Positions 39,498 through 48,618 of a DNA stretch of 64,000 bases are shown piece by piece (position 1 is the first letter of the stretch; the number at the start of each line of letters is the position of its first letter). The notes under the pieces were generated by a model. It was not told the DNA's origin and did not search any database. It was given only the letters and a program-made list of their open reading frames with translations. Source of the stretch: an uncultured Roseburia sp. (lineage in GTDB: Bacteria > Bacillota > Clostridia > Lachnospirales > Lachnospiraceae); assembly GCA_947246475.1 (NCBI GenBank), contig CAMXSH010000006.1:1-64000 (forward strand), in the 5' to 3' direction. Position numbers and translations under genes: made by a program.

Positions 39498-39548
39498 AAA
39501 ACAAGGGGTAAATTTACTTCATCGGACCAGATTATGGTTCTGCAAACA

Positions 39549-39618
39549 AAAAAAAGAGCTTCCTGCACCAGCATAGTTGTAACTGTGGCTTACAGCTGGT
39601 TGTACAGGGAGCTCTTTT
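39549..39618. terminator. Bidirectional terminator, long stem
   Basis: AAAAAAAGAGCTTCCTGcacCAGC...GCTGgttgtaCAGGGAGCTCTTTT. Confidence 0.75.
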
Positions 39619-39652
39619 GCGTCAGACCTTCCAATAGGTAATGGCTGCTATA

Positions 39653-41533
39653 TTACGAGATGCCGTATTTTTCTCTCCAGTATCCCACCTGAAGGAGATA
39701 GGCAAGCATCTGGGGACCGGCCATGAGCTGGCCGTACCAGGGTTTTCCGTAATCGCTGGGGTTCTTTAGAAAAGTTTCCAGCTTGTGGCGGTCTACGATG
39801 TCGGACAGAGGGGAGTTGGTCTGCTCCAGCATCTCCATGAGCCGTCCCGCCAGAAGACGTTCATAGGCAGGATCATAAGTTTTTGGATAGGGACTCTTCT
39901 TGCGGTACAGGACGGAATCTGGAAGAAGACCTTTTCCAGCTTCCTGCAGAAGACTTTTTGTTCTTCCGTTATGGCATTTCATCTCCCACGGGATATTATA
40001 TACATATCCCAGGATCCTTGGATCTGCAAAAGGAACCCTTGCCTCCAGACCGGAATACATGCTGGCGCGGTCCATACGGTTTAGAAGCGTCATCATGAAC
40101 CAGCGGACATTGAGCCATGCGATTTCACGGCGCCTGGCTTCCTCCGGGCTGTCCTCGCTGCAGCGGGGAGTGTGTTCCAGTGTATCCAGGTAGGCGTGCT
40201 GGGAATATTCCTCCATATGAAGTTGCTGGGCAAAATCCTCTCTTAACAGAGCCTTTCTTGCGGTCATATCCCATGACCAGGGAAAGGTGTTTTTGTTCCA
40301 CATATCCTTTCTGTGGAACCATGGGTATCCGCCAAAGATCTCATCGGCGCACTCACCAGTCAGCGCGACCTGATTGGATTTTGACACCAGTTCACAAAAA
40401 TACAGCATAGAAGATTCTACGTCTGCCATACAGGGAAAATCCCTGGCGTCGACCGCTTTGTACAGATAGTCTGCCTGGGTCTGGTTGTCGCATTCCAAAA
40501 AGGTGTGATGGCTGCCGATGTGCTCCGCCATTTCCGCGGCAAAGGGGCGGTCCAGGGAGGACTGGAAAGCGTTTGCCTGAAAGTTTTTCTGGTTATCCTT
40601 AAAATCAAAAGAAAAGGTGTTCAGTGTCCGTCCCCGCTCTTTTAATTGTTTCTGACAGATGGCAGAGACCAGGGAACTGTCCAGTCCCCCGGACAAAAAG
40701 CTGCATATGGGGATATCCGATACCATCTGGCGCTGGATGCTGTCCTCTATCAGCCATTTTACCTTTTCAACTGTATTCAGGTAAGAGTCTGTGTGCGGGT
40801 GCGCTTCCAGCGACCAGAAGAAATATTTCTGGCAGTTGTAATAAGGAGCATTTGGAGCAGCTGAAAATGTCAGGCATTCTCCGGGGAGAACCTCTTTCAT
40901 GTTTTTAAATCCACCCTTCCCCGGAGTTCTGGCCGGTCCCAGGGCAAATATCTCATTCCAGCAGTCTCTGTCTGCCTCCGCAGGTACGCCATAGGCAAAG
41001 ATCGCTTTGGGCTCTGAGCCAAAGACTACGGCATCCTGATGCTCCTGGTAAAAAAGTGGCTTTACTCCCAATGGATCTCTCACCAGCAGAATTTCACCGC
41101 TGTTGTGATCGTATATGGAAAAAGCAAAAATTCCATTCAGCCTGGAGAAAAAAGCTGTCCCCATGGCAAGATAGCCGTTTAGGATCACCTCTGTATCACA
41201 TTTGGTGTTCCAGCGCAGCGAGTAGGAGGAAAGGCTGCTCCGGAGCTCTTCGGTGTTGTAGATCTCGCCATTGTATACAATGGTGGCAGTTTTGCCGTGA
41301 AAGGAAGCAGTCATGGGCTGGGCGCCCCCCTGGATATCCCGGATGGATAATCTGGTGTGAGCGAGACCGGCGTGGCTGTACAGAAGCACATGCTGATCGT
41401 TGGGGCCCCGGTGGACAAGACAGTCCCTCATTTTTTCCAGTGTGCCATACCATTTATTTTTCCTGTTTCTCCCACCATATTCCGGAGCGAGAAAATCATA
41501 CTTATTTTGATAAAAACCTGCGATACCGCACAT
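39653..41533 (-). CDS. asnB: Asparagine synthase (glutamine-hydrolysing)
   Basis: MCGIAGFYQNK (Ntn Cys2), SFLSGGLDSSLVSAI PPi motif, LTGECADEIFGGYPWF. Confidence 0.96.
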   Translation of the reverse strand: MCGIAGFYQNKYDFLAPEYGGRNRKNKWYGTLEKMRDCLVHRGPNDQHVLLYSHAGLAHTRLSIRDIQGGAQPMTASFHGKTATIVYNGEIYNTEELRSSLSSYSLRWNTKCDTEVILNGYLAMGTAFFSRLNGIFAFSIYDHNSGEILLVRDPLGVKPLFYQEHQDAVVFGSEPKAIFAYGVPAEADRDCWNEIFALGPARTPGKGGFKNMKEVLPGECLTFSAAPNAPYYNCQKYFFWSLEAHPHTDSYLNTVEKVKWLIEDSIQRQMVSDIPICSFLSGGLDSSLVSAICQKQLKERGRTLNTFSFDFKDNQKNFQANAFQSSLDRPFAAEMAEHIGSHHTFLECDNQTQADYLYKAVDARDFPCMADVESSMLYFCELVSKSNQVALTGECADEIFGGYPWFHRKDMWNKNTFPWSWDMTARKALLREDFAQQLHMEEYSQHAYLDTLEHTPRCSEDSPEEARRREIAWLNVRWFMMTLLNRMDRASMYSGLEARVPFADPRILGYVYNIPWEMKCHNGRTKSLLQEAGKGLLPDSVLYRKKSPYPKTYDPAYERLLAGRLMEMLEQTNSPLSDIVDRHKLETFLKNPSDYGKPWYGQLMAGPQMLAYLLQVGYWREKYGIS

Positions 41534-41552
41534 TTGCTATGCTCCTTTCGGA

Positions 41553-42152
41553 TTATTTCGGACAGGGACCCTGGATGACCGGCTGCAGCTGGCAGCTGTT
41601 CAGAGCCTGGCTGATGGTATCAGTCAGCAGCTCCATATGGGCGATCATAGAGTTTGGCTTTGCCTTATAATTATCCTGTCCGAAAGGAATAAAATAGATA
41701 TTTTTCGTATTTAATAGTATTCCAATGTTTTTAAGATTCATTCCCAGTGCATCGTTGGTGGAGAGAGCTACCACCAAAGGGCGGTTGTTTCTGAGATGTG
41801 CTTTCGCAGCCATGAGCACAGGTGTATCAGAGATACCGTTGGCAAGCTTTGAGAGGGTATTGCCGGTACAGGGTGCGATGACCAGAAGGTCAAACAGGGC
41901 GCCTGGTCCGATGGGCTCGGCGTCGGGGATCGTAGTGATGGGCTTTTTGCCGGTGATCTCCTCAGCACGTTTTAGAAAATCGGCGCACTTGCCAAAGCGG
42001 CTGTCCGTAGAAGCGGCGTGGTCAGAGAAAATCGGATACAGATTGGCTCCGGTCTCTGCCAGATTCTGCAGCTCCTGAAACACCTTTTCATAAGTACAGT
42101 AGGAACCGGTGATAGCGATCCCAATATTTTTATTTGATAAATCTGCAGACAT
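41553..42152 (-). CDS. dpaB: Dipicolinate synthase subunit B
   Basis: Flavoprotein-like MSADLSNKNIGIAITGSYCTYEKVFQELQNLAETGANLYPIFSDHA...; directly downstream of dpaA. Confidence 0.92.
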   Translation of the reverse strand: MSADLSNKNIGIAITGSYCTYEKVFQELQNLAETGANLYPIFSDHAASTDSRFGKCADFLKRAEEITGKKPITTIPDAEPIGPGALFDLLVIAPCTGNTLSKLANGISDTPVLMAAKAHLRNNRPLVVALSTNDALGMNLKNIGILLNTKNIYFIPFGQDNYKAKPNSMIAHMELLTDTISQALNSCQLQPVIQGPCPK

Positions 42153-42210
42153 AATTCATTTCCTTTCTCAATATATTTATGGATGATAACTATTGTTTTA
42201 CCATCACTTC

Positions 42211-43014
42211 TTAAAGGTGAAAGTGATGGCAGATCTCATTGGCGATAAGGCGCCCAGCTGTTTTGGGTGCATATTTTCCAGGGATTCCCGGGCAGTTTAC
42301 CAGGTGTTCTGACAAAGGAAGGGGCAGTGCCAGTGGACCGGAAGCGACCTGAAAGACAAGGCAGTGTTCTGGAAAGCACCGCCACAGCTCATCCTCCAGA
42401 GGCTGGCCGGGAACCGTATTGATCAGTGTATTGATCTGTTTCAATCCAGGATGATCCCGGAACGCACTTTTGTCCGGAAAGATTTTCAAATTCTCAGACC
42501 GGGCGGTTTTTAAAGCAGCGGGATCCGTGTCATAAATGTATATTTCCTCTGTGAAATTATGGAGGATGGAAGCGATCTCCCTGCCGCATCTGCCGTATCC
42601 GATGACCAGAGTACGGAAGTCGCCGGCGGAAAAGGGGGTCTGGGTAAACAGGTTAACCAGAAGCCCCTCTGCGGTTAGCCGGGCATTTTTTTCAGCAAGA
42701 CCGGGAGCCGTAAGTACATCATAATATTTAATGCCATGATCGGTACACCACCGGGTGACAGTTTCTGGAAGTGCTCCTCCCGCCAGGGTATGGGAAGGGG
42801 TTAGAAGCCCTAGAAAGCTGTCGATAGTAAGAGCCGGTTTTAGAGAGGTATTCATGAACTGCTGATCTTTGGTAAAGGGAATTCCGCAGATGATCATACC
42901 GGAATCTGCGATTTCATCCCAGGAGGAGCAGCAATGGGCGCCTTTTTTCCCCAGTTCGGCACACACGTATTCCATTCGCTCGTCCCCCGGGAGGACAGAG
43001 ATTGATGGCTGCAT
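42211..43014 (-). CDS. dpaA: Dipicolinate synthase subunit A
   Basis: MQPSISVLPGDERMEYVCAELGKKGAHC...VIGYGRCGREIASIL Rossmann motif; AGGAG RBS upstream of 43014. Confidence 0.9.
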   Translation of the reverse strand: MQPSISVLPGDERMEYVCAELGKKGAHCCSSWDEIADSGMIICGIPFTKDQQFMNTSLKPALTIDSFLGLLTPSHTLAGGALPETVTRWCTDHGIKYYDVLTAPGLAEKNARLTAEGLLVNLFTQTPFSAGDFRTLVIGYGRCGREIASILHNFTEEIYIYDTDPAALKTARSENLKIFPDKSAFRDHPGLKQINTLINTVPGQPLEDELWRCFPEHCLVFQVASGPLALPLPLSEHLVNCPGIPGKYAPKTAGRLIANEICHHFHL

Positions 43015-43078
43015 GGGATCACTCCTGAAAGAGTGTTTAAAAACAATATATGTCAGTTGTTTTTTGGGTGTGAAAATC

Positions 43079-43107
43079 TTGACATAAACATGAAAAACAT
43101 ATATACT
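43079..43107 (+). promoter_or_regulatory. Promoter of SRP RNA
   Basis: TTGACA (43079-43084), 17 bp, TATACT (43102-43107). Confidence 0.75.
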
Positions 43108-43170
43108 TATTTTGTGTGAGACGAGGGCGGTACACGCCGTCGGGCTGCTCACATTTCATATTAGTTAAGA

Positions 43171-43440
43171 TTTCCGTGCAGCCGGGGAGATAGCGGTGCC
43201 CTGTACCTGCAATCCGCTATAGCAGGGGTGTTGTCTTGCCTAGGGTCTTTCGATGAGGAGCTGCCCTTTATAAGTGGCGTTGACATTCGGGTCTTACGCA
43301 ACAGGAACTTGTGAACCGTGTCAGGTCAGGAATGAAGCAGCACTAAGCAAACCTTCTTGTGTGTCGTAGGGGTGCCTGAATCGAGTTAACTGTAGAGGTA
43401 ACGTCTTCTGAGACTGATTCGAAGCAGGGCGCACGGATTA
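43171..43440 (+). ncRNA. ffs: Signal recognition particle RNA, large bacterial type
   Basis: GGGGAGATAGCGGTGCCCTGTACCTGCAATCCGCTATAGCAGGG and GTGTCAGGTCAGGAATGAAGCAGCACTAAG; CCGTGCAGCC pairs with GGGCGCACGG at the ends. Confidence 0.92.
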
Positions 43441-43530
43441 TTTTATTTTTTGTGGCTGGTGATCTGGAGAAGCACTGGGGTGCATATGTGACCATATCGG
43501 AGCCACCATTATTTTACGAGGTTGCCAAAC

Positions 43531-45849
43531 ATGGATAATAAAGCTCAATTAACACTAAATAGCATGAACTCTATAAGCAGTGGTACTCTCCTGTATGAGA
43601 AGGGAGATTCCGTGGATTCCATCGGTCTGCTGGTCAAAGGAAGGGTCGAAGCGGTAGCCGGCGGTGTCTGCACCGTTCTGGCATCCGGAAATTTCCTTGG
43701 CATATGTGATGTGGAACGGGGGATGCATCAGTTTACATATACGGCAAAAGACGATGCCGTTGTTTTTGTGTTGCCGGTCAACGGTCTTGACAGCGTGCGC
43801 AAATTATTAATCGCTAAGCCGGAATATTGTGGACTTCTTGTTACTTCACTGAACTTTTTTATCACCGAGCTGTACAAAAGACAGGCCCAGCTGAAGGGTG
43901 AATGCAAGAAGCTGCATGAATTTATCCTTCAGAATTATGAATTGTGTGATGAAGTCGGAAAAAGCAGTGATATTGCGGTAGAGACCGGAAATCCAAGGGA
44001 GAAGCTGGAGAGATATTCCGGAGAAGAAATAACACTGAATGATAAGACAGAGTATTATCTTCACTGTGGAAAACTTCCAATCGAGGCGCAGAAAAAGTAT
44101 TTCAGCGGCAGTGATTATATTGCTTTATTCCATTTCCAAGAGCAGTGTCTGGTGATCCGGTCTTTGGTAAAGGGATGTTCCTCTTATGGAAACAACCTGT
44201 TTAAGTATTTCCGCAGCCTGATCATGGATGAAGACAGTGTGTTCAATACCATGGGGAAACTGGCTCTCGCCATGCTGGAAAAAGGAACAAAGAATGCCTT
44301 GCTGGACCGTGCTGTAGATGAGGTCGTGGAAAAGATCAATGATACAGAGACCTATCTGGTTGAGAAAGCTGGATTGGAAATTGAGCTCGACAGGGAGCGG
44401 ATGGAGAGGCTTTATTTTGCTCTTTTATCCGGAGATGTGACTGGGGGAGAAGAGCGGGAAGATTTTGAGACACCAGGGGTTGAATTCTTATATGATTCTC
44501 TGGAGCAGATCACAGAATATGCAACAGTTCATCTCAAAGTAAAGAGTGAATTTAAGGAAAATATAGAAAAATTCATTAAATTAAAAGATAAATTTGAAAA
44601 AACACCGGAGGCGACAGCTCTTAGAAAACAGATTACATCCGGCTTTTTTGAGATATATGAAGCGGTGGTATTCCGGAGTTTTAGTGACAGGGACATTCCG
44701 CTGGCGGTGAAACTGTTTTTGGATTATGGGTTTGTCAGTGAAAAACTTTTGACAGAAGAAGAACTTCAAACCCTTCTGTCCCTGCGGCGTGAAAAATATA
44801 AAAAAGATAATGGCTGCCGTGTTTACACGATGCGGAAGTGGCTGAAGGCTGTTTATGACGGTGTAAAAGAAGCTTCCAAGAACGAGTATGACATGGATTA
44901 TGAAGAGACTCTCCGCCAGCTTGTGAAAGAGAAAAGGCTGGAGAAAAAGGATGTTCCGGGAGAACTGGCGGATAAAGAAAAGAGAATGCGTTTTGAGTGC
45001 CAGAATCTTTTCCGTTATGCAGACCGTGTTGTAAGTGGAAATATCAGCGCCTTTGTTCCGGTGCTTTGTTCTGACGGCATATTTGGAAGCATAACTAATT
45101 CGTATGTCACAGAGGCGAAGATCAACGCGGCAGTGGAAAAGCTTGAGGAAGTAGATTATTCTATTTTTCACCGTGACCGCCTGGAGGCTTATGAAGAGAT
45201 CGATGTTATGAAGGCCACGGTGATCGACCGTATTCCGCCAGATGTTATTACTTTTCCAGTTTATGGGAAAAATTGTGTTATGTGGCAGGATATTACTGGT
45301 AAGCGGAGAAGCTCTAAAGGCCGTATTCTTATTCCGATCCTGTTTGAAAAGGATCTGGAGATGGAGATGGTCAGAGCCCTTGCAGCTTTCCGTTGGGAGA
45401 AATGCCGTACCGACATGGGAAACCGATGGAACGATTTCCGGTATCCGTCGCTCACCAGCGAGTACACGGACTATCTGCAGTTTTACCGGAAGAACAGCGA
45501 GCTGACTCAGGATAGGAAGACAAAGATCCGGGCGCAGCTGCAGCAATGCAACAACAAACACAAAGAGGTATTTGTGAAAGATTATATGGACTGGGTTCTG
45601 AAGGAAGCCAGAGGAGCGATGAAACTCAGCCGGGTGGCAAGAAACATCCTGTTTACTTACTGTCCGCTTTCTGCCGGAATATTTAAGAACTTAGAAGGGC
45701 AGACGGTGTATGCCGAGGCGGCGAAAAAGTATATTCGGGATAACCGGGCAGCGAGGAAGAATCAAGAAATGCTGATCCACAAGTTTGAAAAGGAAGGAAT
45801 CGAGATTCCAGAGGAAGTACAAAAAACATCCGAATATTTGAGAGGTTGA
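43531..45849 (+). CDS. Cyclic-nucleotide-binding-domain protein with large uncharacterised C-terminal region
   Basis: N-terminal cNMP-fold SGTLLYEKGDSVDSIGLLVKGRVEAVAGGVCTVLASGNFLGICD...DDAVVFVLPV; about 650 aa of unrecognised sequence. Confidence 0.75.
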   Translation: MDNKAQLTLNSMNSISSGTLLYEKGDSVDSIGLLVKGRVEAVAGGVCTVLASGNFLGICDVERGMHQFTYTAKDDAVVFVLPVNGLDSVRKLLIAKPEYCGLLVTSLNFFITELYKRQAQLKGECKKLHEFILQNYELCDEVGKSSDIAVETGNPREKLERYSGEEITLNDKTEYYLHCGKLPIEAQKKYFSGSDYIALFHFQEQCLVIRSLVKGCSSYGNNLFKYFRSLIMDEDSVFNTMGKLALAMLEKGTKNALLDRAVDEVVEKINDTETYLVEKAGLEIELDRERMERLYFALLSGDVTGGEEREDFETPGVEFLYDSLEQITEYATVHLKVKSEFKENIEKFIKLKDKFEKTPEATALRKQITSGFFEIYEAVVFRSFSDRDIPLAVKLFLDYGFVSEKLLTEEELQTLLSLRREKYKKDNGCRVYTMRKWLKAVYDGVKEASKNEYDMDYEETLRQLVKEKRLEKKDVPGELADKEKRMRFECQNLFRYADRVVSGNISAFVPVLCSDGIFGSITNSYVTEAKINAAVEKLEEVDYSIFHRDRLEAYEEIDVMKATVIDRIPPDVITFPVYGKNCVMWQDITGKRRSSKGRILIPILFEKDLEMEMVRALAAFRWEKCRTDMGNRWNDFRYPSLTSEYTDYLQFYRKNSELTQDRKTKIRAQLQQCNNKHKEVFVKDYMDWVLKEARGAMKLSRVARNILFTYCPLSAGIFKNLEGQTVYAEAAKKYIRDNRAARKNQEMLIHKFEKEGIEIPEEVQKTSEYLRG

Positions 45850-46098
45850 GTTCAGTCTGATACGGAGCAGAGCGTTTAGCAATGCTGATCCACAAGTTTG
45901 AAAAGGAAGGAATCGAGATTCCAGAGGAAGTACAAAAAACATCCGAATATTTGAGAGGTTGAGTTCAGTCTGATACGGAGCAGAGCGTTTAGCAATGCTG
46001 ATCCACAAGTTTGAAAAGGAAGGAATCGAGATTCCAGAGGAAGTACAAAAAACATCCGAATATTTGAGAGGTTGAGTTCAGTCTGATACGGAGCAGAG
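45768..46098. repeat. Three tandem copies of a 113-bp unit spanning the 3' end of the preceding CDS
   Basis: aatgctgatccacaagtttgaaaaggaaggaatcgagattccagaggaagtacaaaaaacatccgaatatttgagaggttgagttcagtctgatacggagcagagcg at 45768, 45881 and 45994, essentially identical. Confidence 0.97.
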
Positions 46099-46108
46099 TG
46101 AGGTTGTT

Positions 46109-47890
46109 ATGGGTAAATATAACTCAGCAGTAAGATGTGCACAGATAAGAGAATTAATTGAAGAAAATCAGTATTTGGAGGCAATGAAAGAGATTGAAGA
46201 GATGGATTTTGAAAAGATTCCTTCCATTGCAGACATATATTTATTTGCAGACATTTTTCTTAAGGCAGAGAAACTGGATGTGGCGAAAGAGCTATATTAT
46301 ACCGTTTACCGCAGGACAGCTTCCCGTCCGGCACTGTACCGCCTGCTGATGCTGGTGATACAGATGGGGGATCTCGAAGAGGCAAAGGACCTGTATCTTG
46401 CCTATGAGATCGTCGCAGGAATGACCCTCGATACCTATGAGCTGCGGTATCGCCTGGCAAAGGCTGAAGGCGAGCCAGGAAGCCGCCTGATCGAGATTCT
46501 GGAACAGCTTAAAGAAGAAGAGTATACTGAGGAGTGGGGATTCCAGCTTGCCAAGCTCTACGAGTTAGAGGGGCGCAAACAAGATTGTATCCGGGAGTGT
46601 GAGGATCTGGAACGATGGTTTGGTTCAGGCCCCATTGTAGAAAAAGCCAAGGCATTGAAGAAGAAGTGCAAGAGTCCGTCCTGGGTGAGGCCCCGGCAGG
46701 CGGAGATCCCGGAACCAGAAAAGGAAGAACCAGAAAGGATATTATATGCACATGCGCCGGTTACTGTGGAAAACATTATTCCAGAGCCGAAGGTACGGGT
46801 GCAGGCATCTCTTAATGAGATAGAGGAACACCATCCAGTCAGGAAAAGGGAAAAACCAGAACCGGAGACAGTGGAAGAGAAGGAAGAAGAACTTCTGGTT
46901 CAGAGAGAAGAGATACCCCAGACTCAGACAATAAAGGAAGAAGCGGCTATTGAGGAGAGGGTGGCAGAAACAGAGCCTAAGCCGGAACTCAAACCTGAAC
47001 GAGAGCCTGAGTCAGCAATAGAACCTGAACCAGAGCCGGAAGAAGAATTGGCAGCAAAACCGGAAGCAGAAGAGGATCTGGATGACGGATCAAAAGAGGG
47101 ATTATTTCATAAGATTGTAAATTATTTTAAGATAGATCTGGATACATTTATCGAAGAAGAGGAAGAATTTCCTGAGGAACTGGATACCTATAAGCAGCAG
47201 TCTACTGCTGAGATCAATGTTAAGGCAGTTCTTGCTGAAGGGGTAGATCACGTTATGGAACAGCCGGCACATGTACCAGAGCGGGAAGTGCTGGATGTCG
47301 AAAAGACGAAAAAACTTCCGGTGGAATCTCTAGATGACCGACTCCAGGAGATTGAGGAGCACAAACAGGTGATCCGTCTGGAAGATACGATGAAGCAGAA
47401 TAAGAAGGTGATAAAAAGCCATCCCCTTGGAAAAAACTCCGTGGAGGAAATACATGAGGATATCTCCAGAAACGGGATTGGTTATCTGACGCTTAAAGGG
47501 GCGATGCACCGCCTTCGCAGGGAGGATGGGATCGTTCACTTTGCCTTGACAGGAGGGGCCGAGGGTATGTCTCTGGCAGTGGCGAAGAGACTGTGTAAAG
47601 AATTGAAGAAGAATCAATACTTTGAGGCAAAAAATATCGGTAAGATCGAGGCGGATAAGTTGGGAGAAGTCAATCTGGAAGAGTGGGCAGAAAAGTTTAT
47701 CGGGGGATGTATGTATATATTGGATGCGCCCTCCCTAACGGATACAAGTGTCAAAAACCTGACTGCTCTGATGGACCGCTATGAAAAGCAGATTGTCATC
47801 CTGTTGGAAGGCAGTTATGATGAAATGGATAGTTTTTTGAATTATCATAGGGAATTTGAAAAAAGGATAACTTATAAAGTCAGGCTGTAG
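46109..47890 (+). CDS. TPR-like protein with acidic linker and degenerate CbxX/SpoVK-type AAA+ domain
   Basis: N-term helical repeats (AKELYYTVYRRTASRPALYRLLMLVIQMGDLEEAKDLYLAYE); Glu/Pro-rich linker; C-term IVHFALTGGAEGMSLAVAKRLCKEL...GGCMYILDAPSL...QIVILLEGSYDEMDSFLNYHREFEKRI. Confidence 0.7.
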   Translation: MGKYNSAVRCAQIRELIEENQYLEAMKEIEEMDFEKIPSIADIYLFADIFLKAEKLDVAKELYYTVYRRTASRPALYRLLMLVIQMGDLEEAKDLYLAYEIVAGMTLDTYELRYRLAKAEGEPGSRLIEILEQLKEEEYTEEWGFQLAKLYELEGRKQDCIRECEDLERWFGSGPIVEKAKALKKKCKSPSWVRPRQAEIPEPEKEEPERILYAHAPVTVENIIPEPKVRVQASLNEIEEHHPVRKREKPEPETVEEKEEELLVQREEIPQTQTIKEEAAIEERVAETEPKPELKPEREPESAIEPEPEPEEELAAKPEAEEDLDDGSKEGLFHKIVNYFKIDLDTFIEEEEEFPEELDTYKQQSTAEINVKAVLAEGVDHVMEQPAHVPEREVLDVEKTKKLPVESLDDRLQEIEEHKQVIRLEDTMKQNKKVIKSHPLGKNSVEEIHEDISRNGIGYLTLKGAMHRLRREDGIVHFALTGGAEGMSLAVAKRLCKELKKNQYFEAKNIGKIEADKLGEVNLEEWAEKFIGGCMYILDAPSLTDTSVKNLTALMDRYEKQIVILLEGSYDEMDSFLNYHREFEKRITYKVRL

Positions 47891-47947
47891 AGGGATCAGG
47901 GATTTTTGCAATGTGTGTCAAAGACAGCCTGAAATGGGGGAATTATG

Positions 47948-48511
47948 ATGAAAAAACAGGAATGGAAACCAGGAAATATGCTATACCCGGTGCCGGCAGT
48001 GATGGTGAGCTGCTGCAATGTAAAGGAAATACCGAATATAATTACTGTAGCATGGGCGGGTACGATCTGCTCCGATCCTGTTATGGTATCAATCTCTGTC
48101 AGACCGGAGCGCTATTCGTACGATATGATCAAGGAGACTGGTGAATTTGTGATCAATCTCACCACGAGGGAGCTGACCCGTGCTACGGACTGGTGTGGGG
48201 TAAAATCCGGGAGGGATGTAGATAAGTTCCGGGAAATGTCGCTGACACCTGGTCTGGCGCGTCATCTGGATTATGCGCCGATTATCGTGGAAAGTCCGGT
48301 GAATCTCGAGTGTAAAGTGAAGGAAATAAAAGAGCTGGGATCACATCATATGTTTATTGCCGAGGTTGTGGGGGTGCAGGTCAGTGAAAAATATTTGGAC
48401 GAAAATGGTAAGTTTTGGCTAAATAACTCGGATCTTGTGGCGTATTCTCACGGAGAATATTTCGTTTTAGGGGAAAAAATTGGGAAATTTGGCTATTCTG
48501 TAAAGAAATGA
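47948..48511 (+). CDS. Flavin reductase family protein
   Basis: YPVPAVMVSCCNVKEIPNIITVAWAGTICSDPVMVSISVRPERYSYDMIKETGEFVINL. Confidence 0.92.
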   Translation: MKKQEWKPGNMLYPVPAVMVSCCNVKEIPNIITVAWAGTICSDPVMVSISVRPERYSYDMIKETGEFVINLTTRELTRATDWCGVKSGRDVDKFREMSLTPGLARHLDYAPIIVESPVNLECKVKEIKELGSHHMFIAEVVGVQVSEKYLDENGKFWLNNSDLVAYSHGEYFVLGEKIGKFGYSVKK

Positions 48512-48618
48512 TAATATTTTCTTAATAAAAGTAAACAAATTGACATTTTACAAAATCAAGATCTGTGATATACTATATTAGTGTTGCAGAATTGTTTTTA
48601 ATGGATGGAGATTTATAT

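Noticed and set aside
44581-45561. 326-aa minus-strand ORF
   Set aside because: Shadow ORF opposite the cNMP-domain protein; codon usage and context favour the plus strand.
45768-46098. CRISPR-like tandem repeat
   Set aside because: Units are directly abutting with no spacers and contain coding sequence; this is a tandem duplication.
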